From positions 1 to 26,640 of the IMG/VR virus record IMGVR_UViG_3300017987_000317: DNA of 26,640 bases, one strand, 5' to 3'. The notes beneath the pieces are model-generated. The model did not search any database and was not told where the DNA came from. It was given only the letters and a program-made list of their open reading frames with translations. Positions 1 through 5,780 of this stretch are shown one piece after another. The DNA is from a virus. Position 1 is the stretch's first letter, and each line of letters opens with the position of its first letter. The position numbers were made by a program, and so were the translations under genes.

Positions 1-451
1 CAGGAGTATCCAAAAGTACATAATCAACATAAGCCACGTTGCGGCCTGTTAAAGCCATGTAGCCTTGCATTTGCCACCAATAGCCCTTATCTACTTCTTG
101 CTCGAATAGCGGGAAGGTAAAACAATCCCATGAGCATTTAGTGTCTCTAATTTCATTAGGGGTGATTATGTCGGGAGTTCCCGTTAGGTAATCGTTTTCA
201 AAATGCTTTTCGTTTTTAACTAAAAAGTCATAATTATAATGATTCTCAACCATTGCAATCGCAGCCATTTCCATTTGGATACCTTTATCCATATACTTTG
301 AATAGATTTCTTTTCGCACTCCGTAAATCTGTTCTTTTGCCCATTGTTGGCAATATGATTGTGCTGTTTTGGATAGCTCTCCTTTCTTGCGGCTGTTCGT
401 CATGATGTCCGAAATGGAACTGCATCTTATTTTAAATTGTGGCTGCTTCAT
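1..451 (-). CDS. PD-(D/E)XK exonuclease, YqaJ-like (3' end outside window)
   Basis: Phage 5'-3' exonuclease of the YqaJ/lambda-Exo type, expected to resect double-stranded DNA and work with the annealing protein encoded just upstream. The frame is open from an ATG at 451 to the window edge, giving about 150 N-terminal residues. A GTPDII stretch followed about ten residues later by EIRDTK matches the D...(D/E)xK metal-binding core, and WWQMQGYMALTG afterwards resembles the conserved Q-containing helix of YqaJ proteins. The start overlaps the end of the ERF gene (stop at 432) by 20 nt, so the two are translationally coupled. The C-terminal part is missing, so full length is unknown. A Cas4-like or RecB-like nuclease is a less likely alternative. 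Confidence 0.82.
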   Translation of the reverse strand, partial: MKQPQFKIRCSSISDIMTNSRKKGELSKTAQSYCQQWAKEQIYGVRKEIYSKYMDKGIQMEMAAIAMVENHYNYDFLVKNEKHFENDYLTGTPDIITPNEIRDTKCSWDCFTFPLFEQEVDKGYWWQMQGYMALTGRNVAYVDYVLLDTP

Positions 452-962
452 CTTGTAATTTGTTTTCGTTTTGTTTGCTTAATTCGTACTTAGCCTTGAT
501 TTGCTCAATTTTAACATCACCTTTTGCGAGAGCTTGAACGGCTGCACTCCAACCTTTGTGCGAGGGAGAAAACGCTTCTTTTTTATTGGCCACTTGTTGA
601 CCGCTTGCATCTGTATCCTTATCAGTAACAATGCCCAACATTGCGCTTAATTGGTATCTTCTCATGTAGGTAATTGCAGAGCCTAACACTTGGAATTGGT
701 TCATGCCTTTAAGCGTTACATCTTGTGGTATAGTTGCGTTGTGTTCGATTGTTTCACCGCTTGCAACATGAAATACTACTGTTACTAATTCAAGACCGTT
801 AACGGCTTGATAAAAGCCTAAACCGTGCTTATTTAACAAAGGGTTAATTACATCAAAGATAGCAGGTAGGTCTGCGTATGTGTAACCGTATCCTGTTGTG
901 CCTTTATGTATTACGGGGCATTCTTGTTGAAATGCTGCGAGTGATTTGTATAGGTTTTTCAT
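432..962 (-). CDS. erf: ERF-family single-strand annealing protein
   Basis: Recombination mediator of the ERF family, which binds single-stranded DNA and anneals complementary strands during phage recombination or genome circularisation. The 176-aa product has the family's N-terminal core: a helical start with YKSLAAFQ, a GYGYTYADLP segment (the usual Y-x-Y-A-x-L motif), an aromatic KHGLGFYQ block, and the signature GSAITYMRRYQLSAMLGI near residues 95-112, followed by an acidic D-rich stretch. The C-terminal 50 residues are low-conservation and charged. It is followed by an overlapping exonuclease gene, the classic annealase/exonuclease pair, and is preceded at 1 nt distance by a small unknown gene whose regulated promoter at 1265-1343 probably drives all three. 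Confidence 0.9.
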   Translation of the reverse strand: MKNLYKSLAAFQQECPVIHKGTTGYGYTYADLPAIFDVINPLLNKHGLGFYQAVNGLELVTVVFHVASGETIEHNATIPQDVTLKGMNQFQVLGSAITYMRRYQLSAMLGIVTDKDTDASGQQVANKKEAFSPSHKGWSAAVQALAKGDVKIEQIKAKYELSKQNENKLQDEAATI

Positions 963-963
963 C

Positions 964-1254
964 TTACTTAGGGTTTATTGATAATTGAAAAGTGTGTAGT
1001 GTGTTTTTGGCTTCGGCATAGGCTGCCATAAACTTATCTTTGGTAGACTCTTCCCATTGCTCAGTTTTATAGTCTTTTACGCTATCCAAATAACTTTCGT
1101 CATAATTGCATATTTCAACAGTTGCATCACCATTACCACGCAACCACACATTAACAACTTGCGTTATTTCTTTTTCTACTCTTGCTATGCAAACCAAATC
1201 TTTTGATTTAGTGATAGTACCAAATTCGTTTCTTTTTTGTAGGTAAATTTCCAT
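964..1254 (-). CDS. Hypothetical protein, first gene of the recombination operon
   Basis: A 96-aa acidic, soluble-looking protein with no family I recognise. The frame could be extended upstream to 1350, but the promoter -7 element (1275-1282) lies inside that extension, so I choose the ATG at 1254, 21 nt downstream of the -7, the same distance seen at the similar promoter at 25034-25041. The sequence has a beta-rich N-terminal half (MEIYLQKRNEFG, then VCIARVEKEITQVVNVWLRG) and a helical C-terminal half. It ends one base before the ERF gene, so it is probably co-transcribed with the recombination genes and could be an accessory to them; that role is inferred from position only. Confidence 0.7.
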   Translation of the reverse strand: MEIYLQKRNEFGTITKSKDLVCIARVEKEITQVVNVWLRGNGDATVEICNYDESYLDSVKDYKTEQWEESTKDKFMAAYAEAKNTLHTFQLSINPK

Positions 1255-1264
1255 TTGTCTGATT

Positions 1265-1343
1265 TTTAATGATTCAAAAGTAAAGTTAAAGCCTACCCAC
1301 CTTGATTTATTTCGATGAGTAGGCTGTTTTATTCGATTAACGT
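1265..1343 (-). promoter_or_regulatory. Regulon promoter for the ERF/exonuclease operon
   Basis: On the minus strand the -7 element is TACTTTTG (1275-1282), matching the Bacteroidota consensus TAnnTTTG. Boxes in plus-strand sense are TTCGATGAGTAG at 1311-1322 and TTCGATTAACGT at 1332-1343, starting 29 and 50 bp beyond the -7 element. A degenerate palindrome TTTAATGATTCAAA (1265-1278) overlaps it. No TTG -33 element is visible at the usual distance. The distal boxes extend into the upstream gene-free space before the gene at 1337-1588 ends. Confidence 0.8.
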
Positions 1344-1588
1344 CTACCAAATAAATGATAGGTCGAAGTATATCCGCTTTCGCGCTCTTCCTTCCATCTT
1401 CTTTCAGAATCTTTTAATATTTCATTGTTTTGCCCCATGTAACCTGTAACATCTTCAATAGAAACAACTTCCATGCTTAGCCCCTTATCTTGTTGCTCTT
1501 GTATAACCTTCATTTCTGCCATTATTCGGCTCTCATGTGTAATGGTGTTAGTGTTACCATCTGCGAATGTGAATTTGTACCTTTTCAT
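1337..1588 (-). CDS. Hypothetical small protein under regulon promoter
   Basis: An 83-aa charged protein without recognisable domain. The frame can be read from 1615, but that start would lie at or upstream of the expected transcript start; the ATG at 1588, 25 nt after the -7 element, fits the architecture of the other regulon genes and gives MKRYKFTFADGNT. The N-terminal part looks like a beta hairpin followed by a helix rich in E, K and Q. Its own promoter (1603-1702) and a second regulon promoter just downstream (1265-1343) mean it forms a single-gene step within the early region. No terminator is visible after it, so it may also contribute transcripts to the ERF operon. Confidence 0.65.
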   Translation of the reverse strand: MKRYKFTFADGNTNTITHESRIMAEMKVIQEQQDKGLSMEVVSIEDVTGYMGQNNEILKDSERRWKEERESGYTSTYHLFGRR

Positions 1589-1602
1589 CTTGTTTGTTTT
1601 TG

Positions 1603-1702
1603 TTTGATGAATCAAAAGTAAAAAAGCGCATCAATCGACACGCCTTTTTTAGATGAACTAAGATATATTTTCGATTAACTGTCTATTTTACTCGATAAAA
1701 AT
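1603..1702 (-). promoter_or_regulatory. Regulon promoter with three 21-bp-phased boxes
   Basis: The -7 element TACTTTTG is at 1613-1620. Plus-strand boxes TTAGATGAACTA (1649-1660), TTCGATTAACTG (1670-1681) and CTCGATAAAAAT (1691-1702) start 29, 50 and 71 bp beyond it, so three copies are in exact 21-bp phase. The perfect palindrome TTTGATGAATCAAA lies at 1603-1616, overlapping the -7 element and the start-site region. The distal boxes overlap the 3' end of the upstream small membrane-protein gene. Confidence 0.82.
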
Positions 1703-1803
1703 AAGCACAGTGAATATAATGTTTCATAAACTCTACTTAAAAGCGCAAAAGGTATAGTTAATAACACAATAGCAACAAGTAACAAAACATAAACTACTTT
1801 CAT
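1675..1803 (-). CDS. Small single-pass membrane protein
   Basis: A 42-aa product starting MKVVYVLLLVAIVLLTIPFA, which is one N-terminal hydrophobic helix (roughly residues 3-22) followed by a short polar tail. Its ATG overlaps the stop of the preceding gene (ATATGA arrangement near 1800-1803), which supports translation by coupling. The 3' end of the gene overlaps two of the boxes of the regulon promoter at 1603-1702, so part of the tail sequence may be constrained by DNA binding rather than protein function. The segment could be a signal anchor or a small toxin-like membrane peptide; I cannot assign a function. Confidence 0.5.
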   Translation of the reverse strand: MKVVYVLLLVAIVLLTIPFALLSRVYETLYSLCLFLSSKIDS

Positions 1804-1952
1804 ATTTTAACCGTTTTCAATATCCTTACTTCTGCCCCTAAGTTGTTTTGTAAAGCTCTTCTCTTGCTTTCATGCTCGGCATAAAACCTATTTAAAGCAG
1901 GTATTAAAAATTGCCTTACTTCTTTGTTTACTTCAATATCTACTTGCCACAT
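1800..1952 (-). CDS. Hypothetical small protein
   Basis: A 50-aa, mainly helical and charged protein (begins MWQVDIEVNKEVRQFL, ends LKTVKI). It starts 1 nt after the stop of the gene at 1954-2181 and ends overlapping the ATG of the small membrane protein at 1675-1803. The tight packing in a run of small genes is the main support for it being real. No family recognised. Confidence 0.5.
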   Translation of the reverse strand: MWQVDIEVNKEVRQFLIPALNRFYAEHESKRRALQNNLGAEVRILKTVKI

Positions 1953-1953
1953 A

Positions 1954-2181
1954 CTAATCAATTAGCTCATTAACATCTAATTTCAATTCGTTGTATTGCT
2001 CTAAAAGTTGGTAAACTATATCTATTGTCTTATCGTCAAAACCTAAATTATTAAGCTCTTTGATTACATAAGTTTGATATTGCCAAACTGTAAGTGCTAA
2101 ATCAGTTGCATGAATAGCCCTTAACATTTCTTTATTGTCGTAACCTTCAACATCTGTATCAAATTCAATGGTTATTTTCAT
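1954..2181 (-). CDS. Hypothetical acidic protein
   Basis: A 75-aa acidic protein with a short N-terminal beta strand (MKITIEFDTDVEG) and two likely helices, one with AIHATDLALTVWQYQTYV and one with IVYQLLEQYNELKLD. The arrangement recalls small phage early proteins, but I do not recognise the family. Its start overlaps the stop of the membrane-protein gene at 2178-2561 by 4 nt, typical of this polycistronic block. Confidence 0.6.
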   Translation of the reverse strand: MKITIEFDTDVEGYDNKEMLRAIHATDLALTVWQYQTYVIKELNNLGFDDKTIDIVYQLLEQYNELKLDVNELID

Positions 2182-2561
2182 TTTAATTTACTTTTAAAGG
2201 TTACATAAGTAAAGTTAAATACTACTAAGCCCATTGCATAAGATAACCCCGCTAACATCACGTTTAAATCAAAAGCGTATAAGCACAAGGCAAATACTAT
2301 TGAGTGCCTTAGAAGCCCTGCAAAATGCCACCAATCAGTAAATGCAACTAATAAAGAAGCACTTAAAAAAAACTTTTCTTTGTACTTTGCTCCTACTAAC
2401 TCGTGATAGCTCCTGTAAATAGGGTGTAAGGTCTTAATATCTTCGAAGGGTTGCCTATACTTGTTGCGCCAATTAAAGCCTTTACTCGTGCTTAAAATTG
2501 CATCTTGCAAACCTTTTGCGGCGAAGTAGCTAAACACCAAAAGCGTTATTATCATTGTCAT
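2178..2561 (-). CDS. Multi-pass membrane protein of unknown function
   Basis: A 127-aa protein with an N-terminal hydrophobic helix (MTMIITLLVFSYFAAKGL), a soluble loop with charged and aromatic residues (about 25-65), and two or three further hydrophobic segments including FFLSASLLVAFTDWWHFAGLL and ALCLYAFDLNVMLAGLSYA. A second ATG two codons in (2555) is an equally possible start. The WWHF motif between helices is distinctive but not one I can assign. It lies downstream of another small membrane protein and overlaps it by 32 nt. A role in host membrane modification or superinfection exclusion would fit the position but is only a guess. Confidence 0.6.
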   Translation of the reverse strand: MTMIITLLVFSYFAAKGLQDAILSTSKGFNWRNKYRQPFEDIKTLHPIYRSYHELVGAKYKEKFFLSASLLVAFTDWWHFAGLLRHSIVFALCLYAFDLNVMLAGLSYAMGLVVFNFTYVTFKSKLK

Positions 2562-2712
2562 TTTTTTTGGTTATGTAAAGGTAGAAATGAAACCACAATG
2601 TAACCATGCTGTACCCTGCAATAATCACAAATTTTGGTGAATCTGTTTGGATAAAAGCTATTGTTAAAAATATGTAAGCTAAAGCAGTTGTTATGTAGGG
2701 TAAGTATCTCAT
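2530..2712 (-). CDS. Small two-helix membrane protein
   Basis: A 60-aa protein with two predicted transmembrane segments, PYITTALAYIFLTIAFI (about residues 5-21) and FVIIAGYSMVTLWFHFYLYI (about 28-47), and a polar C-terminal tail rich in N and D. It starts 2 nt after the stop of the metallophosphoesterase gene and overlaps the following membrane-protein gene, so the three appear to form one operon. No family recognised. Confidence 0.55.
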   Translation of the reverse strand: MRYLPYITTALAYIFLTIAFIQTDSPKFVIIAGYSMVTLWFHFYLYITKKNDNDNNAFGV

Positions 2713-2713
2713 T

Positions 2714-3739
2714 TTATAAACATTTACCGTTAATTATTCTAAAATTATCTACGTGAAAGCTCCCATCTTCAAAGCTATCGACCGTTGCCGCCCCATGATT
2801 CCATTTGATGTAAGCCAAAGGTGAATAATCAGGTGTTAACGTACACAAGCAACCTGTACTAAAAACGCCTATTTTGTCCCCTTTTCCCGTACCTTGATGA
2901 TGTGTACTTGTTTGGTGGAAATGCCCTAACATGGTGCTGCAAAGCATCTTGTTAAACATACCTTTTGCAGGGTTAACAGGCGAGTAAGTACCGTATATTT
3001 CGTGACCGTGCATAATGGTTAATTTGCCTAACCTTGCTATTCTTGAATCGCTTATGTACGTTATATCATTTGTTGCCAACTCCAAAACATTTTCTAAATC
3101 AAAGGTGTTTAAGTGGCTCAACTTATCGGCATTTTTCCAAAGGTGCAAACGCCATCTATTTTCATGATTGCCAAACTTGTAGTAAACCTTATCAAATAAA
3201 GTGTTTACATAGTTTAGAAATTGCTTAGTTTGGTTTATCTCGGTTTCTATTGTAAACGTTTTAATAAGTCGCGGGTCAGTAGTAAATCGAGTTGTCCAAT
3301 AATTATCCATTACATCACCATTCAAATACAACTCGGTGCAACCTTGAGCTATGCCGTAATCTAAAGCACTTTGTAAGGCTTCTTCATCGTGAAATGGTAA
3401 ATGTATATCAGATAAAACTAAGTACTTTTTACCCGTTGGAAGTATAAAGTCTTTCTTATCTTCCGCTAAACTTTGGGGTATTTTATTTGCTTTTAAGCCA
3501 TGTTTAATATCACTTTTGAAGGTGTACCCTTCTTTTACTTGGCTGCGACTCTCATCACCATGTGCGCCTGTATATGTTCTTACTTTATCCCTTACATCTT
3601 CAACATCATTGAAAAGGTCAGGATAGTCTTTGTAAATTAATCTTGCTAACCCGCTTTTTGAGATTTCCCCTTCGCGTAGTTGTTTTTCATAGTCCTTAAC
3701 AAATTGTAAAACGATTTCGCCTTTTTGTGATTGTGGCAT
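2714..3739 (-). CDS. Calcineurin-like metallophosphoesterase with N-terminal extension
   Basis: A 341-aa protein whose residues 105-280 hold all dimetal-phosphoesterase motifs in order: LVLSDIHLPF (D111, H113), NGDVMDN (G141, D142), FGNHE (N191, H192), MHGHEIYG (H244, H246) and LGHFHQ (H273, H275). Such enzymes hydrolyse phosphate mono- or diesters; in phages they occur near recombination genes, but the substrate here is unknown. Residues 1-60 form a separate helical domain with SKSGLARLIYKDYPD and VRDKVRTYTG, resembling a small helix-turn-helix or protein-contact module. The gene separates the tail block from the recombination block and has a degenerate copy of the regulon promoter upstream. 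Nuclease (SbcD-like) or protein phosphatase activity are both possible. Confidence 0.8.
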   Translation of the reverse strand: MPQSQKGEIVLQFVKDYEKQLREGEISKSGLARLIYKDYPDLFNDVEDVRDKVRTYTGAHGDESRSQVKEGYTFKSDIKHGLKANKIPQSLAEDKKDFILPTGKKYLVLSDIHLPFHDEEALQSALDYGIAQGCTELYLNGDVMDNYWTTRFTTDPRLIKTFTIETEINQTKQFLNYVNTLFDKVYYKFGNHENRWRLHLWKNADKLSHLNTFDLENVLELATNDITYISDSRIARLGKLTIMHGHEIYGTYSPVNPAKGMFNKMLCSTMLGHFHQTSTHHQGTGKGDKIGVFSTGCLCTLTPDYSPLAYIKWNHGAATVDSFEDGSFHVDNFRIINGKCL

Positions 3740-3761
3740 ATTGTTTTATTTATAGTTAGTT

Positions 3762-3831
3762 CAAAATAAACTAAATGTGATACTATAAAAATCAATAATT
3801 CGACGAATAGCCGCATATTAAAGATTAATCA
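3762..3831 (-). promoter_or_regulatory. Degenerate regulon-type promoter upstream of the metallophosphoesterase
   Basis: Plus-strand TTCGACGAATAG at 3799-3810 and AAAGATTAATCA at 3820-3831 resemble the regulon boxes and are again 21 bp apart. The nearest -7-like sequence is TATTTTG (3762-3768, minus sense), one base short of TAnnTTTG, and its distance to the box is 31 rather than 29. There is no overlapping palindrome. It is a weak sixth member. Confidence 0.4.
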
Positions 3832-4040
3832 CCAAACTTTCGCTTTAAATACTTTCTTACAAAAAACGAAACAGCCGTTAAAGCTATCGCACTACATACG
3901 CTTAAAAAAAAACCCAATATGCCGTTTATTATATCTTGAGTACTAAAATATATAACATTAGCACCTACGCTACCTACGCCTACATCTTTTAATTCATCTG
4001 CTAACTGAGCTTTTAGGTTTATAAGTTGCGATAATTTCAT
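3825..4040 (-). CDS. Small membrane protein after the tail genes
   Basis: A 71-aa protein with an N-terminal amphipathic helix (SQLINLKAQLADELKDVG), one strong transmembrane segment around residues 38-60 (IINGILGFFLSVCSAIALTAVSFF), and a basic C terminus RKYLKRKFGD. The topology, with a single helix and a positively charged tail, resembles many small phage holin-like or tail-associated membrane proteins, but the amidase lies over 20 kb away, next to another holin-like gene. It is the last gene of the structural block. Function not assigned. Confidence 0.55.
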   Translation of the reverse strand: MKLSQLINLKAQLADELKDVGVGSVGANVIYFSTQDIINGILGFFLSVCSAIALTAVSFFVRKYLKRKFGD

Positions 4041-4066
4041 TTTATTATAATTCTGTGTTTATAAAT

Positions 4067-4177
4067 TTATTTTTTTTGCTTTCTTAAGCTTAGCATGAAT
4101 TGCATTAAACCTAAAGCCCCCGCACCCGTTGCGAATGTGAACACCCTTACCAATATGTCGCTCCATTCAAACTTCAT
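4067..4177 (-). CDS. 36-aa membrane peptide
   Basis: A 36-aa product starting MKFEWSDILVRVFTFATG with one hydrophobic stretch and a basic end LRKQKK. Its ATG overlaps the TGA of the preceding gene (11 nt shared), the coupling pattern used throughout this block. It is next to another one-helix membrane protein (3825-4040); the pair may act together. No family recognised. Confidence 0.5.
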   Translation of the reverse strand: MKFEWSDILVRVFTFATGAGALGLMQFMLSLRKQKK

Positions 4178-4376
4178 CTTTTAAAATGGGATTATAATCT
4201 ATTTCTTCTAATTGTTGAAGGTCATAGTGCAAGTGCGAAAATTTAGAATCATTTAAAATTTGCTTTCCGATTATATAATTTCCTTTTTTATCTACTACAA
4301 ATTTTATTATATGAATACCTTTAGTTTGGTTTTCAATAACTTTCTTTTGTTCGTTTGTGGCTTTAAGAACTTTCAT
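4167..4376 (-). CDS. Small tail-fibre-associated hypothetical protein
   Basis: A 69-aa protein of the form MKVLKATNEQKKVIE...FVVDKKGNYIIGKQIL...LEEIDYNPI. I recall similar short proteins directly downstream of tail-fibre genes in Bacteroidota phages, where they may assist fibre assembly or cap the fibre; this is recollection, not a verified match. Its start overlaps the last base of the fibre gene at 4376-5365 and its stop overlaps the next small gene. Confidence 0.55.
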   Translation of the reverse strand: MKVLKATNEQKKVIENQTKGIHIIKFVVDKKGNYIIGKQILNDSKFSHLHYDLQQLEEIDYNPILKDEV

Positions 4377-5365
4377 TATAATGAATTTAAGTAATTATTA
4401 AATGCTATATTTAAGTTAATATTATCTATTTCATTAAGGCTTTGACCTGTGAAAACGAACTTTATCAAATCGTTTGAAAATCTAACGGCTGAGCTACCTG
4501 TATTAAAGGCAAATGCAAAAAAATTAGATGTACTCAAAAAACTATCTTCCGATATTATAATGTTTGAAGCTAAAACACCGTTTAAATAAAAATTATAATT
4601 AGTTGGATTATCTCGACAAACAACAAACAATCCGTTTTCTTTAGTGTAATTTTCTAAGTCGAAACCTAAATCATTATTTACTCCTAAGAGGGCTTCTGTT
4701 GCGTTGTATGGGCTTACAGATGTGCTATTGTTGTTTGTCGATTGTCGTAAACCTAAACCGATTCCGTTATTTTCTCTTGTTAAAACATTTCCGTAGTAAA
4801 CTCCTACACTACTATTTGAAATAGCGTAATTACCCGAATTTGCTGGGCTAAAATTAAAATCTATATAACTGCTTGTTCCGTTACCTGTAAAACCAATATT
4901 GCTGTCAAAAGTTGGGCTATTAACTGCCGTTTTTGTTATTAGCTTCTTCATGTCCACCAATGCGAAAGAACTATCACCGTCCGAAGCAAAAATGGAAAAG
5001 CTATCTAATTTAGAAAATAAAGAAAATGATTTTAAATCTAAGAAAAAATTATTTTGAGCGGTTTTAACTGTTTCACTCGGTAGTATATATCCTTGCAAAG
5101 TTGCATAATCCAAAACCGCTTGATAATCAGGGTCTAAATCTGCTAAATCAGCCGTTAAAGTGCCATCACCACTAAAATCTACATCTAATAATTTAATAGC
5201 TTCTAATGCTGCCGTTACCGTGCCATTACTAACAAAATCAGCACTTAACTCTCGTAATATACCATCAAGCGCAGCCGTAATAGTTGCGTTACCTTGAAAA
5301 CGCACACGTAGCCCACTAACAAGGCTTTTAATCTTAGATATTCCTAATCCTAATCCTAATGGCAT
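4376..5365 (-). CDS. Putative receptor-binding tail protein with lectin-like domain
   Basis: A 329-aa structural protein at the end of the tail block, where receptor-binding proteins usually lie. Residues 20-75 contain three copies of a short repeat: FQGNATITAAL, FVSNGTVTAAL and FSGDGTLTADL, spaced about 25 residues apart, likely a beta-structured stem or attachment region. From about residue 100 the sequence is Ser/Asn/Gly-rich with features of a concanavalin/LamG-type jelly roll: SSYIDFNFSPANSGNYAISNS, NGLFVVCRDNPTNYNFYLNG and FFAFAFNTGSSAVRF, a pattern typical of laminin-G-like lectin domains. It shares one base with the preceding gene. Binding to a host surface glycan is inferred from the fold-like pattern and position. 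Confidence 0.65.
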   Translation of the reverse strand: MPLGLGLGISKIKSLVSGLRVRFQGNATITAALDGILRELSADFVSNGTVTAALEAIKLLDVDFSGDGTLTADLADLDPDYQAVLDYATLQGYILPSETVKTAQNNFFLDLKSFSLFSKLDSFSIFASDGDSSFALVDMKKLITKTAVNSPTFDSNIGFTGNGTSSYIDFNFSPANSGNYAISNSSVGVYYGNVLTRENNGIGLGLRQSTNNNSTSVSPYNATEALLGVNNDLGFDLENYTKENGLFVVCRDNPTNYNFYLNGVLASNIIISEDSFLSTSNFFAFAFNTGSSAVRFSNDLIKFVFTGQSLNEIDNINLNIAFNNYLNSL

Positions 5366-5754
5366 TAGTCCATTTTAAAGGTCAAATTACCTGCACTAAA
5401 TTTAACTTCATCGCCATTACTAATAGCTTTTGAGCTTGCTAAATCTTGTTGCGCTAATTGGTTGCCGCCTGTTTGTGCATCATAAATAGCTGCTGCTGTT
5501 GCAGTTGCACTACCTACTGCCGAAGCCGTAAATGTTATATCTGCGCTATTAGACATTATGCGACCTGTACCATCGGTTGTAATTGAACCAAATGTTATTG
5601 CTTGCCTATTAGCACTTCCTGCTATTGTATTAAGAATAGATGAATCACCGCTATCTAACAGGTCAACATACACCGTAGCAGGTGCAGCGGCAAAGGTTGT
5701 ACCTTTTACCCACTCTAATATTTCAGTTTCTAAATATGATGAAAGACTCGCCAT
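5365..5754 (-). CDS. Virion/tail-fibre protein of the phage Gp80-like type
   Basis: A 129-aa protein starting MASLSSYLETEILEWVKGT with TTFAAAPATVYVDLL, then RQAITFGSITTDGTGRIMSNSADITF and a C-terminal LTFKMD. This layout (a short helix, an APATVYVxL strand, a conserved RQAxTFG segment) is a recurrent small virion protein in phages, generally found with tail fibres. It lies between the large hub-like protein and the lectin-like protein. A weak TAAATTTG sequence at 5773-5780 might serve as a promoter. I am confident it is structural, less so of its exact role. Confidence 0.7.
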   Translation of the reverse strand: MASLSSYLETEILEWVKGTTFAAAPATVYVDLLDSGDSSILNTIAGSANRQAITFGSITTDGTGRIMSNSADITFTASAVGSATATAAAIYDAQTGGNQLAQQDLASSKAISNGDEVKFSAGNLTFKMD

Positions 5755-5772
5755 TTTATTATTCTTTTGTTA

Positions 5773-5780
5773 CAAATTTA
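5773..5780 (-). promoter_or_regulatory. Possible -7 element before the fibre genes
   Basis: Minus-strand TAAATTTG fits TAnnTTTG, 19 nt from the ATG at 5754. No -33 element or regulon box is visible, and such an octamer can occur by chance in this AT-rich DNA. Confidence 0.3.
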
